IMG/VR virus record: IMGVR_UViG_3300036668_000172
Coordinates: 19,750 to 83,749 of that record
Source of the DNA: a virus
Strand: one strand, 5' to 3'
DNA: 64,000 nt
Shown one piece after another: positions 37,215 through 45,632 of the stretch. A model generated the notes under the pieces. It had not been told where the DNA came from. It did not search any database and worked only from the letters and a program-made list of their open reading frames with translations. Position 1 is the first letter of the stretch; each line of letters opens with the position of its first letter. Made by a program: the position numbers and the translations under genes.

Positions 37215-38281
37215 TACTTGTTACGTCCTGCTGCAAAGTGAGCTCCTAAAGGACTTCTTGCAAAATCTTTAACAAAAGACTTGGATGGAGAACTAGGTAG
37301 TGGGGTCTGCCTTTTTTCAAGGGGTTCATCCATGTAGCTGGTGCCTTCGCCTCTAGGCAAAAGGTGTCCATAATTCTCGGTGATGTGGCTCTCTGGGTCG
37401 TTAATCCCCATCTTCTCTGACATGTACTTCATCGGAGAACGCTGAGCTGCAGAACCCTCGAAAGGCTTCATCTGGCCAGACTTTACGTCTTTTATAGGGT
37501 TAGAGTTATAATGCTTTTGCGTGACTTGACGAGCTATTCTATTTACATCTGCGGACGCACGCGGGGTTGCCTTCTTGGGAACAATTAGTCCAGAAATCTC
37601 TTGCTGGTTGCTGATGTCCTCTGGGGTTGAAGCTCCACCTCTTGCTGAGGCACGGGCCGTCATCGCTGCGCCTCTGGGTCCTGGTGAATCTTTTGTTCCA
37701 CCGTCTTTTGCCCCTAAAGCTTGAGACATACCCTGCAAGTGGTCACTGTGAGCTGCAACTCTTTGTACACCTAGCGAACTTCTTACAGAACGTTCAGTCA
37801 TTGAACGAATGTCTTCTGGGTGTAATTCAGGGTTATTCTTGGCATGACCTTCAAATAGCTTAGTAACAGTAGAATGCTCTGAGTCAGTCTGCTTTTGTGC
37901 TCTTTCTTGCGGGCTTGCCTTCTGTGCAACTACTGCTGGTGGGACATAATTAGGGTTGGGCTCATCACCATCTCTTACTAGCCCAATTCCAGAAACAGCC
38001 TTAATCCTCATCTGAGTTGGGGGCTCAGGGTTTACGCCAGGAGGCTTCATTTGCTTACTGATAGGTAATTGAGGCTGAGGTAGCGTCGTCTTTGATGGAG
38101 TAGCAGACCTTAGTTTACGCATTGCCAAATCATCTTGATTAGCGTACTCAGCTGACTTAGTCGCTGCTCTTTCATAAACTTTGTATGGGTGCGTAGTCTG
38201 GGCAGGCTTAGGCGACTCTCCTGGTAAAGGCTCTGCGTTATAAACTGGTTTTGGTTGTTCACTTAGGTCATAGTTAGACAT
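37214..38281 (-). CDS. Large low-complexity protein A
   Basis: 355 residues, Pro/Ser/Lys/Ala-rich and likely disordered. A motif RASARGGASTPEDISN (about 213-228) recurs in similar form in the next gene (RASTGGTTPTLEQ). No domain recognised. First of three adjacent coding frames of this type; an internal head protein or an assembly factor are guesses. Confidence 0.5.
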   Translation of the reverse strand: MSNYDLSEQPKPVYNAEPLPGESPKPAQTTHPYKVYERAATKSAEYANQDDLAMRKLRSATPSKTTLPQPQLPISKQMKPPGVNPEPPTQMRIKAVSGIGLVRDGDEPNPNYVPPAVVAQKASPQERAQKQTDSEHSTVTKLFEGHAKNNPELHPEDIRSMTERSVRSSLGVQRVAAHSDHLQGMSQALGAKDGGTKDSPGPRGAAMTARASARGGASTPEDISNQQEISGLIVPKKATPRASADVNRIARQVTQKHYNSNPIKDVKSGQMKPFEGSAAQRSPMKYMSEKMGINDPESHITENYGHLLPRGEGTSYMDEPLEKRQTPLPSSPSKSFVKDFARSPLGAHFAAGRNK

Positions 38282-39468
38282 TATTTAGCACTTCCTGTAC
38301 CGAACTCGCCAGTTCTCTTCCCTGTAGGCTTTCCAGGCTTTTCTTCGTAAGCCTCACGTGCGATGTTTGCAGCTTGGTCTGCTAGGCCTTTTTGACCGCC
38401 AGCCGCTCTGCGGCCCTCTCCCTCTTCGCCCATTAGTCGAAGTCGGTGAGCTATAACGTTACTCTGACTTGGTACGCCAACTTTATTGGCAATTCCATAG
38501 CCGATAGGGTCTTTGCTTGCGCTGCTTGCGTGCCAAGATTTACCTGGATTGTTGTACTCATAGTGCAGCTTAGAGGAGTTGGCAACGTCATTAAACCCTG
38601 TAATACCTACGCCAGCGTAAGAATTCTTTGAAGTCTTGGCCTTTCCTGCGACTCCGCCTTCCATGACAGAAGCTCGGGTTCTTTCAACTTGCTCAAGTGT
38701 TGGGGTAGTTCCTCCCGTGGAAGCACGAGTAGTCATCTTGTTAACGGCTAGCTGTGCTTTTACCTCAGGAGCGACGGGACGCTTTGCAAATCCTCTAGTC
38801 TCTGCTACCTTGTTGCCTGCAGCACTCATTGGGGCTAGGGAGTTTGTATTTATAGGCTTATCTGCTAGAACACCGTTAGGAACTGTGAGCCGAGACTTCT
38901 CTGCTGCGCCTTTTAGGTGCTGGGTATACCCCGAAACTAATCCTTGGCGTTGGGAATCTCCAAGCATGGTGTCAGTCCAGTGCTTGTCGTTACCTATCTT
39001 CTGAGCCATTTTGCTCATTGGGCCTAGGCCCTCTACAAGAGTCCTATGTGCGTCAGTTATGTGCTGATGGGCAGCTCGGTAAGCTGAGTCTGCAGTGTGT
39101 AATGCGGAGGCTCCGTCTGCTGTTCCTGCTTTGTGGGCAGCGAACGAGCGGTTAGTCTGGTCTTCTGCGGCGTCTAGGTGTGCCTTTACTTTAGGTGTAA
39201 TACCTCTTAAAGTCTTAGACGTCACTAGTGCGTCTAGTCGTGAACGTAGTGAGGAAATGTGCTCATGCGCAGCATCGTGATAGCCTGAGTCGTGGCTAAA
39301 GGCGTTGGGATGTCTGCTTGGCTGCAGGTCTAGCTTGCCGCCGTACTCTTCACCGTAACTTCTAGGGGTCTGCGCAGCTTGCTGCTCCTGCTTAACGGCT
39401 TGTTGTGATGAAAAGACTTCGCGACTAACTCCTTGGTTATCAGAACCGCGGTATTCTCTACCTGCCAT
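38281..39468 (-). CDS. Large low-complexity protein B with a helical bundle
   Basis: 395 residues. Residues about 50-150 are regular helices rich in Ala and His (DAAHEHISSLRSRLDALVTS; DGASALHTADSAYRAAHQHI), probably a helical bundle; the rest is Gly/Ser/Lys-rich. The bundle resembles one in protein C (39471-40445). Coupled to protein A by a shared base. Confidence 0.5.
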   Translation of the reverse strand: MAGREYRGSDNQGVSREVFSSQQAVKQEQQAAQTPRSYGEEYGGKLDLQPSRHPNAFSHDSGYHDAAHEHISSLRSRLDALVTSKTLRGITPKVKAHLDAAEDQTNRSFAAHKAGTADGASALHTADSAYRAAHQHITDAHRTLVEGLGPMSKMAQKIGNDKHWTDTMLGDSQRQGLVSGYTQHLKGAAEKSRLTVPNGVLADKPINTNSLAPMSAAGNKVAETRGFAKRPVAPEVKAQLAVNKMTTRASTGGTTPTLEQVERTRASVMEGGVAGKAKTSKNSYAGVGITGFNDVANSSKLHYEYNNPGKSWHASSASKDPIGYGIANKVGVPSQSNVIAHRLRLMGEEGEGRRAAGGQKGLADQAANIAREAYEEKPGKPTGKRTGEFGTGSAK

Positions 39469-39470
39469 TT

Positions 39471-40445
39471 TTATTTACCGCCTTTGTCTGTAATAGTCGC
39501 TTTTTCAGCAACGGTCTTACCAGCATTCAAAGCTTTTTTGCTTGCAGCTGCCTTGTCTACCTTAGGTATAATGCTCTCTGGCGCACCTCTGGACGAATCT
39601 GCGCCTGACCAGTCTCCGACCTTACTCATCTGAGTCGCAGTGTTTCCTACTGGCTCAACTGTTACGGACCTCTGCTTATCGCTAGGCCCTATAGGTCTTT
39701 CGCTCTTGCGTACTCTTGGAGTCCCTTGCATGCCCTTCTTAACGGCACGGCGCAAATCTTCTCGGGCTGTTGGTGTGCCCGTTACTCCTACTGCCTCACT
39801 GTTCTCCATGTTTCGGATAGTGAGAGCTGCTCGTTTAGTAGGAGTGGCAGTGTTTCCAATAATGACCTTCTTAGGGTCCTTCCCCTTAGCTCGGAAGGGG
39901 CTAGGGTCTGTAGTAATGTGCAATAGCTCTTCACCAGCAGAAAATTTAAGCGGGTTACCATTGACACTGTGAGTAACGCTCGTGTCCATTGACTTGGGAG
40001 AAAGTTCACCCAAGTGTTTCATGGCAGTGTTTATACCCTTACCTGCATCTTGGAGGTGTCCCCAAGCTTCAGATGTTGCTGAGGTCTTCTTAAGACGAGC
40101 TTGACCTAAGTCTCCTGAAGCGGTGTTCAGACTGTCTGCGGCTGAATTTAAGGATGGGTGCTGTCCTCTGGAGGACAAATCTCTATGTAATACGCTTAAG
40201 TTTTGGTGTAATACACTAGCGATGTCTAATGCGCTGTTCATTCCCACGGTTCTCTTACCTAAAACTGCGTCAGCGGACTTCAGCTGCACGTGCAGAGGAG
40301 TGTCGGGCAGCTTTGGGCGGCGATTGCCTGATGAGGACGGCTTTACGATGCCAGACTCGTCTAAGAGATTGCTTGGAACGTTAACGGGGTTATATCCGCC
40401 GCCAGCTCCTGTTGAACCCTGACCAAATTCAGTATTTCTAGCCAT
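39471..40445 (-). CDS. Large low-complexity protein C with a helical bundle
   Basis: 324 residues. A helical part (about 65-145: NSALDIASVLHQNLSVLHRD; AWGHLQDAGKGINTAMKHL) resembles that of protein B, then basic, Ser/Thr-rich sequence. B and C look like diverged copies. Function unknown. Confidence 0.5.
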   Translation of the reverse strand: MARNTEFGQGSTGAGGGYNPVNVPSNLLDESGIVKPSSSGNRRPKLPDTPLHVQLKSADAVLGKRTVGMNSALDIASVLHQNLSVLHRDLSSRGQHPSLNSAADSLNTASGDLGQARLKKTSATSEAWGHLQDAGKGINTAMKHLGELSPKSMDTSVTHSVNGNPLKFSAGEELLHITTDPSPFRAKGKDPKKVIIGNTATPTKRAALTIRNMENSEAVGVTGTPTAREDLRRAVKKGMQGTPRVRKSERPIGPSDKQRSVTVEPVGNTATQMSKVGDWSGADSSRGAPESIIPKVDKAAASKKALNAGKTVAEKATITDKGGK

Positions 40446-40454
40446 TATCTACCC

Positions 40455-40838
40455 TTAAATATCTTGCAAGCCATTGCGTGAAGAGCCTGAATAGCTCCCA
40501 ACTCCACCTGAATACCAAGAAACTCGCGGCTCAGTATACACTCTGTCCACTGTCACCACATCGTCAATTCCTGGCTGGAAGCGGACCCCAAAACCAAAAC
40601 GGTCTGGGAATAATCTAATCTGGGGAAGAGGAGGGCGAACCAGTTTTTGCAGCATGGCTGCGGGCATGGTTGCGGCAAGAAGTGCCTGCTGGGTTAAACG
40701 CTGTTCGTTAGATGCCCACGGGCCAGTATACGTCCATCTAGGCTGTACTACATCACTAGGCTCTCCACTACGCCAAGGCTTAGTGTGGTCATACACGCCA
40801 TCAATTTGTTGCCCTGCTGGGACGTTAAAACCTGACAT
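40455..40838 (-). CDS. Small protein, possibly virion-associated
   Basis: 127 residues with an aromatic/proline pattern (VVQPRWTYTGPWASNEQRLT; RFGFGVRFQPG). It resembles other virion-type small proteins of this phage. No family recognised. Confidence 0.5.
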   Translation of the reverse strand: MSGFNVPAGQQIDGVYDHTKPWRSGEPSDVVQPRWTYTGPWASNEQRLTQQALLAATMPAAMLQKLVRPPLPQIRLFPDRFGFGVRFQPGIDDVVTVDRVYTEPRVSWYSGGVGSYSGSSRNGLQDI

Positions 40839-40839
40839 A

Positions 40840-41367
40840 CTACTTCCAGACTGGCTTTAGATAGGCCATTTGGTCAGCTCTGCGTATGTTTATAGTTCCT
40901 GGACTATCCGACCTCATGTTTGACTTTCCGTCATTTACAAGGTGCGGTGCAGGAGTTAGATGCCACATAGGAGCAATGCGAGGAACACGATACACCTTGG
41001 CTTCTGCATCATACTTAGCAGTCATCTGTCGTTTAATACCCATGTCAGCGTTGAATGAGGGCGACCAGAAGTAGGAATCGGCTCCGATTCGCTCACCTTT
41101 GTGGACTCCACGCTGATACGCCTTTTGATTTACACGGTTCTTGATGCTATCCAACAGGCGGTCATCACGACGCGAGCGGATAGTGCCGAGGTACCCATCT
41201 GGATATTCGGCGGACGGTACCCTACCTGTTCCGATACGGATAGCATCAAGGTCTCCGCGGGCTACTGGTGTTCCAGAACCGCCTTGGTTGTTATACCCAT
41301 GAAACCCACCAGCGCCCATAGACTGCCAGTTTTGGCTGGGTGCAAAAGAGTTATAATCTCCTGGCAT
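40840..41367 (-). CDS. Small basic protein, possibly virion-associated
   Basis: 175 residues, Gly/Tyr/Asn-rich start, then RRDDRLLDSIKNRVNQKAYQ and YRVPRIAPMWHLTPAPHLV. Unknown family; coupled to its neighbours (1-2 nt). Confidence 0.5.
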   Translation of the reverse strand: MPGDYNSFAPSQNWQSMGAGGFHGYNNQGGSGTPVARGDLDAIRIGTGRVPSAEYPDGYLGTIRSRRDDRLLDSIKNRVNQKAYQRGVHKGERIGADSYFWSPSFNADMGIKRQMTAKYDAEAKVYRVPRIAPMWHLTPAPHLVNDGKSNMRSDSPGTINIRRADQMAYLKPVWK

Positions 41368-41648
41368 TAGTTACCTCCAGGATTGGATGGGTTAGCAGTA
41401 CTGCTGTCACCAGCGCCATAAACGCTTCCACGGGTGCTCTTACTGTAAGACTGAATCTTTCCTGGAGCAAGCTCACCTGTTTTGAATACGAATGAGCCAG
41501 ATTGCTGGGTTTCTTTCTGGAAACCAGTCATCTGATGTGCTTGGGGAATGCCTGCAGAACCTGAGTTCTGCTTAAAGTCGTCAAAGTTAGGCCCAGACAT
41601 AGAGCCTGTACGCATTTGTGCGTAGGAGTTGCTTCGGTTACCGTTCAT
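41367..41648 (-). CDS. Small Ser/Gly/Asn-rich protein
   Basis: 93 residues, polar low-complexity sequence (SGPNFDDFKQNSGSAGIPQA). Probably disordered. Shares its stop base with the next gene. Confidence 0.5.
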   Translation of the reverse strand: MNGNRSNSYAQMRTGSMSGPNFDDFKQNSGSAGIPQAHQMTGFQKETQQSGSFVFKTGELAPGKIQSYSKSTRGSVYGAGDSSTANPSNPGGN

Positions 41649-41660
41649 AACGGCTACCTC

Positions 41661-42116
41661 CTAGTACTGGTCGTTGACAGCGTCCATAAAGTTTGGGTTC
41701 TGGCGGCCCTGAACTGAAGGAATGGTCCTAGCGTTTGCCATAGTTGGGCCTGCAGTTGGGTCAACAGTAGGGGTGTAAGGAACTGACACTCGGTAAGAAG
41801 CGCCAAGGCGTTCTTGAGGAATGTTGGTTCTATTAGCCTTACCGCCTGCGGTTGGGTCCATTGACTGAGTGCTCTTCTTTGGAACCATGGTGCCTCTTTT
41901 AGCCATGTCCTGTACTGGTGACATTGCTTCGTCTGCTCCATCCATCATGTTATCTCCTACTGAAACTCGGGGGCTATTCTGATTGGTAGCCATTTGATAG
42001 TGCTCTTCTGAAGTTGCGTGGGTTCTACCTGCTGTAGGGCCAGCTGCTTCAAGGTGGTTAGAGGGAGCCCCCATGCGGCGGCGCATTGCGTGTCCCATGT
42101 CAGTCCATTTAGCCAT
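41661..42116 (-). CDS. Small polar protein, unknown
   Basis: 151 residues, Met/Pro/Ser-rich, with VPYTPTVDPTAGPTMANART. Similar in style to 7611-8048. AAGGAGT lies upstream. Function unknown. Confidence 0.5.
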   Translation of the reverse strand: MAKWTDMGHAMRRRMGAPSNHLEAAGPTAGRTHATSEEHYQMATNQNSPRVSVGDNMMDGADEAMSPVQDMAKRGTMVPKKSTQSMDPTAGGKANRTNIPQERLGASYRVSVPYTPTVDPTAGPTMANARTIPSVQGRQNPNFMDAVNDQY

Positions 42117-42158
42117 GACGACTCCTTAAATAAAGTGTAATACCAGAATACGGCGTAT

Positions 42159-42461
42159 TTAGCTTGCTGTAACGGTAAAGACTATTGCGCTTATTTCGCC
42201 ATCTCTGGAGTCAATAGTTGTAAATCCTGGTTTGCAGGTTAGGTCAAGACCACGTGGTGCGGCATAGCCTCTTGCAATAGCAATGGCTTTAACGGCTTGG
42301 TTTACAGCGCCTGCGCCTACTGCGCGTATCTTTACTTGCCTAGTGTCGTAGCAAGCGTGGGCAATTGCTGACGCTACGGACTGGGGGTTTGACCCTGCAG
42401 AGACTCTTAGGAAGGGTTCTTCGGTTTTTGGTAGAACTACATTCTCGGGTGTTTCACTCAA
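42159..42461 (-). CDS. SpoVS-family protein
   Basis: 100 residues. RVSAGSNPQSVASAIAHACY, then RAVGAGAVNQAVKAIAIARG and a C-terminal DLTCKPGFTTI strand match the SpoVS family (GAGAVNQAVKAIAIARGY is its hallmark), a small Alba-like fold. SpoVS affects sporulation timing and division in Bacillus; its biochemical role is unknown, possibly nucleic-acid binding. Its presence in a phage is uncommon. Confidence 0.85.
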   Translation of the reverse strand: MSETPENVVLPKTEEPFLRVSAGSNPQSVASAIAHACYDTRQVKIRAVGAGAVNQAVKAIAIARGYAAPRGLDLTCKPGFTTIDSRDGEISAIVFTVTAS

Positions 42462-42521
42462 TTTATGCGCCTTTGTTGTCGATTTAGTGTGCCTGCCTCA
42501 ACAACAATGATGACATTAAAC

Positions 42522-43124
42522 TTACTGAGAGTCTCGGTAATCTCCGTTTATAATCTTCTCTAATACTTCTTCTTCAACCTTGTTAATACTTATGCCAGCA
42601 GCGATTCTGGCAAGGGCGTAAGAGTCTGCGGCGTTGTCATCATTGAACTCAATGCCCCATCTCTTATAGATTTGCATTAGCATCTCTTGTTTCTTAGCAT
42701 TTCCCTTACCAGCAGCGTACTTCTTTAAAGTCATAGGGGGAATTTGTAAGGGGGTTCTGAGCGTTTCTGCAAAAGGAACAACGGAGTTTAAGTTACCGTC
42801 AAAGTAGTCCCAGATGGTGAGCTTTACCAGCCCTGCTAACTCCCCTAGCTTTAAAGCAGAGAAAGAAGCAAGCACTGTTCCCTCCATGGCAATCTCCGTT
42901 ATGCGACAGTTCTGATTATCTAGAAAGTCAAATTTGTCTGACATCCAAAAACGAATGTCGGACAATCTACGAACTCCTGAGTAAGGAGACTTATACACCC
43001 ATGTCTCATAAGCTTCTGGTTTAGCTACATTCAGAGCGGTCAAGGCAAATCCAGTTAGAGACTGGTCAATTCCGATGGCCACTTCTCCTGAGAGTAGACC
43101 TCCATCAAATACTTTTTCAGACAT
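42522..43124 (-). CDS. RuvC-like Holliday junction resolvase
   Basis: 200 residues. GIDQSLTGFALTAL (first Asp), ITEIAMEGTV (Glu), and DDNAADSYALARIA (paired acidic positions near the end) are the RNase H-fold motifs of RuvC-type resolvases; TLKKYAAGKGNAKKQEM is the basic loop seen in that group. It should cut branched DNA before packaging. Overlaps the next gene upstream by 8 nt. Confidence 0.75.
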   Translation of the reverse strand: MSEKVFDGGLLSGEVAIGIDQSLTGFALTALNVAKPEAYETWVYKSPYSGVRRLSDIRFWMSDKFDFLDNQNCRITEIAMEGTVLASFSALKLGELAGLVKLTIWDYFDGNLNSVVPFAETLRTPLQIPPMTLKKYAAGKGNAKKQEMLMQIYKRWGIEFNDDNAADSYALARIAAGISINKVEEEVLEKIINGDYRDSQ

Positions 43125-43665
43125 TAGGAACCTGTGGTATACAGCTCATGTCTTGAAGCCCTTCAAATGGAACCATGAAGTTATCTTTACCATAAGGGGC
43201 TACGAACTCGGGCTTAACACAGTCTCTGCCGTATGCCCAACCAATAGCACGAAAAGACGGAGTCTTGTAACCGTCAGAGGCAGAGCGCCTTGTCTTCATT
43301 TCGGGGCCTCCCACCATCAAGATGTACACTTGATTTGGGTCGTCTACACCCTCTTTATAGCGCAATGCGTATTTAGGAAGGTCACTCCTGGTTTTAGTAA
43401 AAGAGTAACGAATCTCGTATCCTGGAATGTCTAGCTTGCTTTTAAAGGTATTAACGTGTGGAACAAACTCGGAAAGGCCAAACATTCTTGCTGCAGCCAG
43501 TTCAGATGCAGCTGCAATCATGTGCTGCCAAGACTCCCAGATGTCGCCCTCAGAGTAGTTTCGATTACGCTCTGGTTGACCAAGCATGGGGAGCTGACGT
43601 TCCCAGCCAACTTTAGCTGCGATTGCTTCTTCCGCAGGAGTAAGAGAGTATACCCATCTAGCCAT
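43117..43665 (-). CDS. PD-(D/E)XK-like protein, putative
   Basis: 182 residues. AASELAAARMFGL, then DIPGYEIRYSFTKTRSD, then VYILMVGG and GWAYGRDCVK follow the order seen in small restriction-fold proteins (helix with Glu, GxEVR strand, hydrophobic strand, GW). The catalytic Lys of a usual ExK is not obvious. It lies between the resolvase and NrdH. DNA nuclease activity is therefore a guess. Confidence 0.45.
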   Translation of the reverse strand: MARWVYSLTPAEEAIAAKVGWERQLPMLGQPERNRNYSEGDIWESWQHMIAAASELAAARMFGLSEFVPHVNTFKSKLDIPGYEIRYSFTKTRSDLPKYALRYKEGVDDPNQVYILMVGGPEMKTRRSASDGYKTPSFRAIGWAYGRDCVKPEFVAPYGKDNFMVPFEGLQDMSCIPQVPNV

Positions 43666-43686
43666 TGTGCCCTCATTCTGGTTCGT

Positions 43687-43950
43687 TTATGCTGCTGCTG
43701 CTTCTTTTGCGCTGACTGAGTGAATCTGCTTAACTAAGTTATTCAAGTTAGAGTGTCGGAATCCAGACCAGTGCTGGTCTCCAGCTACTACTACTGGCGC
43801 AGAAGCATACCCGAGTCCTCTGACCATTTCCATGGCAGTCTCGTCCTTAGATAAATCGACAACATCGTAGTTAACCATGCCTTTTGTCAACATCTTCTTG
43901 GTAACTTCGCACTGTGGACAAGAAGGGGTGGTGTAAACAGTAACCTGCAT
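43687..43950 (-). CDS. nrdH: NrdH-type glutaredoxin
   Basis: 87 residues from the ATG at 43950, chosen because AGGAGA lies 7 nt upstream. VTVYTTPSCPQCEVTKK has the redox CPQC, and SAPVVVAGDQHWSGFRHSN is the NrdH signature (PVV, then WSGF). NrdH reduces class I ribonucleotide reductase in actinobacteria. No reductase genes are in the window, so it may serve the host enzyme or lie apart from phage ones. Confidence 0.85.
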   Translation of the reverse strand: MQVTVYTTPSCPQCEVTKKMLTKGMVNYDVVDLSKDETAMEMVRGLGYASAPVVVAGDQHWSGFRHSNLNNLVKQIHSVSAKEAAAA

Positions 43951-43991
43951 GGTAGGTCTCCTAGAGATATAATGGGGGGATAGAGTATCCA

Positions 43992-44456
43992 TTATACGGA
44001 CCAATTGGTTCTGGTTGACCTCAAGTCATTAGACCTTCTGGTCAACTCTCTACTAACAAGAGATAAATCTCTTTCATAATTAGAAAGCATCATTTCTACG
44101 AGCTTTCTGTACGCATATTTCTCTTCAAACTCAAGTGCCAAATCTTGTACATCTTGGTCAATTGCAATCTGAGCTTTTACTAAAGTGATTCGCTCGCCCT
44201 TGATTGCTGTGCCCATCTTTTGTACTAGTAGCTTATTCTCAAGCAAGTCTAGTTTTCTCTGAGATGTGCGCTCGTCTAGTTGAGCCATAGTGAGAGTGGA
44301 TGCGGCATAATCCGCCCAAGCAGTCAGGATAGTAAACTTCTCCCCTACCTGCTCGCTACTCAGCATAGTAATGTCTGCAGGAAGTTTTATGATTTCCATG
44401 TCAGGCTTTTGAATTGTTAGCCCTAGGTCTTTGAGCTTAGCGACTATGTCAGACAT
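43992..44456 (-). CDS. Coiled-coil protein next to the Cas4-like nuclease
   Basis: 154 residues from the ATG at 44456 (TAATG overlap with the nuclease; an earlier frame start lies inside it). Almost all helical, with a long middle (AQLDERTSQRKLDLLENKLL; QDVQDLALEFEEKYAYRKLV). Such proteins often accompany phage recombination nucleases. Partner or single-strand annealing roles are guesses. Confidence 0.6.
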   Translation of the reverse strand: MSDIVAKLKDLGLTIQKPDMEIIKLPADITMLSSEQVGEKFTILTAWADYAASTLTMAQLDERTSQRKLDLLENKLLVQKMGTAIKGERITLVKAQIAIDQDVQDLALEFEEKYAYRKLVEMMLSNYERDLSLVSRELTRRSNDLRSTRTNWSV

Positions 44457-45298
44457 TATTCTGCGTATCCGTCGCACTGCTTGCAAGTACCGCCTACGTT
44501 GTTATTGCACTTAGGCTCTTGGTTCGTCTCCACTGCCTTAACAACCTTTTCAGCACCTTCAAACACATGGCGAACAATCTCGTAGTCACCTTTAATAGTG
44601 AACTCTTTGTAGTCTTGGTCTGCCTTCAGCTCATAAAGAAAAACAATCTCATCTAATTCGTGACCCATTCTCTTCATAAGCTCTAGGTACACCTGCCCCT
44701 GTAGGATGTGAGAGCGGAAAGGACGACGGACATTTCGCCATGCATCCATGAAGTCTTTAGCATCTGCAAACAGTGCTGGCTCTTCAGCTCTAATAGTTCC
44801 AGGCCCAACCGACTTAATCTCAATCAAGCAGTCGTTACCCAGTCCTTTAATCCAGCCGTCAGTGTGTCCTTTAATACGTAGTTCTGGGTCTTCTAAAGTT
44901 ACTTCAGCGTATGTTAAGTCAGTACTCTGGCAGTGCTCGCAGTTAGAGGGAGACGTCCCCCAAGTAATCTTCTTGCAGATTTGGCATGCGAACTTGCCGT
45001 GTAGTACACCCATCTCTTGAAACCAAGTCTGCCACTTTGCGTGGATGGCATGGCCCTCGTCAAAGATTGACTGAAGGCGTAAGTTTGGCTTCTCGTAAAT
45101 ACGGTCATGACCACGTAGTAGGAAGTAGCTGGCGCGACGGCACCAGTCTTTCTTTATCATGTCGGATGGGTGCAAAACTGTGTAGTCTCGGTCTCCTGCA
45201 GGACGAGAGAGCAGGTGGCGCTCTATATCTCCTACCAAACGACTCTTAGTTCTTTTAGCATCTAAAAACTTCTTTAAATCAGTCTGTGTTACTGACAT
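44456..45298 (-). CDS. Cas4/RecB-like PD-(D/E)XK nuclease
   Basis: 280 residues. HAKWQTWF (His of the RecB-type motif), RIKGHTDGWIKG (Asp), LIEIKSVG (ExK) and HILQGQVYLELMKR (QxxxY) form the RecB nuclease core. A CxxC zinc element sits in the middle (ACQICKKITW, then CEHCQS) and cysteine-rich C-terminal residues (CKQCDGYAE) may hold a second. It probably trims double-stranded ends for recombination with RecA. Ends one base inside the next gene. Confidence 0.8.
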   Translation of the reverse strand: MSVTQTDLKKFLDAKRTKSRLVGDIERHLLSRPAGDRDYTVLHPSDMIKKDWCRRASYFLLRGHDRIYEKPNLRLQSIFDEGHAIHAKWQTWFQEMGVLHGKFACQICKKITWGTSPSNCEHCQSTDLTYAEVTLEDPELRIKGHTDGWIKGLGNDCLIEIKSVGPGTIRAEEPALFADAKDFMDAWRNVRRPFRSHILQGQVYLELMKRMGHELDEIVFLYELKADQDYKEFTIKGDYEIVRHVFEGAEKVVKAVETNQEPKCNNNVGGTCKQCDGYAE

Positions 45299-45632
45299 TA
45301 GTTGCCCTCTCTCGTTCCTTAAAGATGTAATCCTTAAGGGTCATCTTACTCCTATATTGCTTTTGCCATTTTCGCACAAGAGCATTTCTCTCTCGGTGGG
45401 ACATCCCTCCCCATACTCCGTGCTGCTCATCTGTAGTTACTGCAAACCACAAGCAGTTTGCCCTTACTGGACAGGGAGATGTCCCTTTGGGGCCATTGCA
45501 GAAGACTTTTGCTTTAGCAGCAACCCTGTTATAAAGTGCCTTGTCCCTAGGTGGGTAGAATATCTCAGTGTCTGCACCTGCACAACGGGCATCGGCTCTC
45601 CACGTATGGTCTATACTTTCATCAAATATCAA
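45279..45632 (-). CDS. WhiB-family protein, second copy
   Basis: 117 residues from a TTG start. RADARCAGADTEIFYPP, then FCNGPKGTSPCPVRANC (cysteine spacing of a [4Fe-4S] WhiB), and HGVWGGMSHRERNALV. A long C-terminal extension follows. It sits inside the recombination block between nuclease genes, unlike the first copy at 32145, so it may control this block. Confidence 0.85.
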   Translation of the reverse strand: MIFDESIDHTWRADARCAGADTEIFYPPRDKALYNRVAAKAKVFCNGPKGTSPCPVRANCLWFAVTTDEQHGVWGGMSHRERNALVRKWQKQYRSKMTLKDYIFKERERATNVSNTD

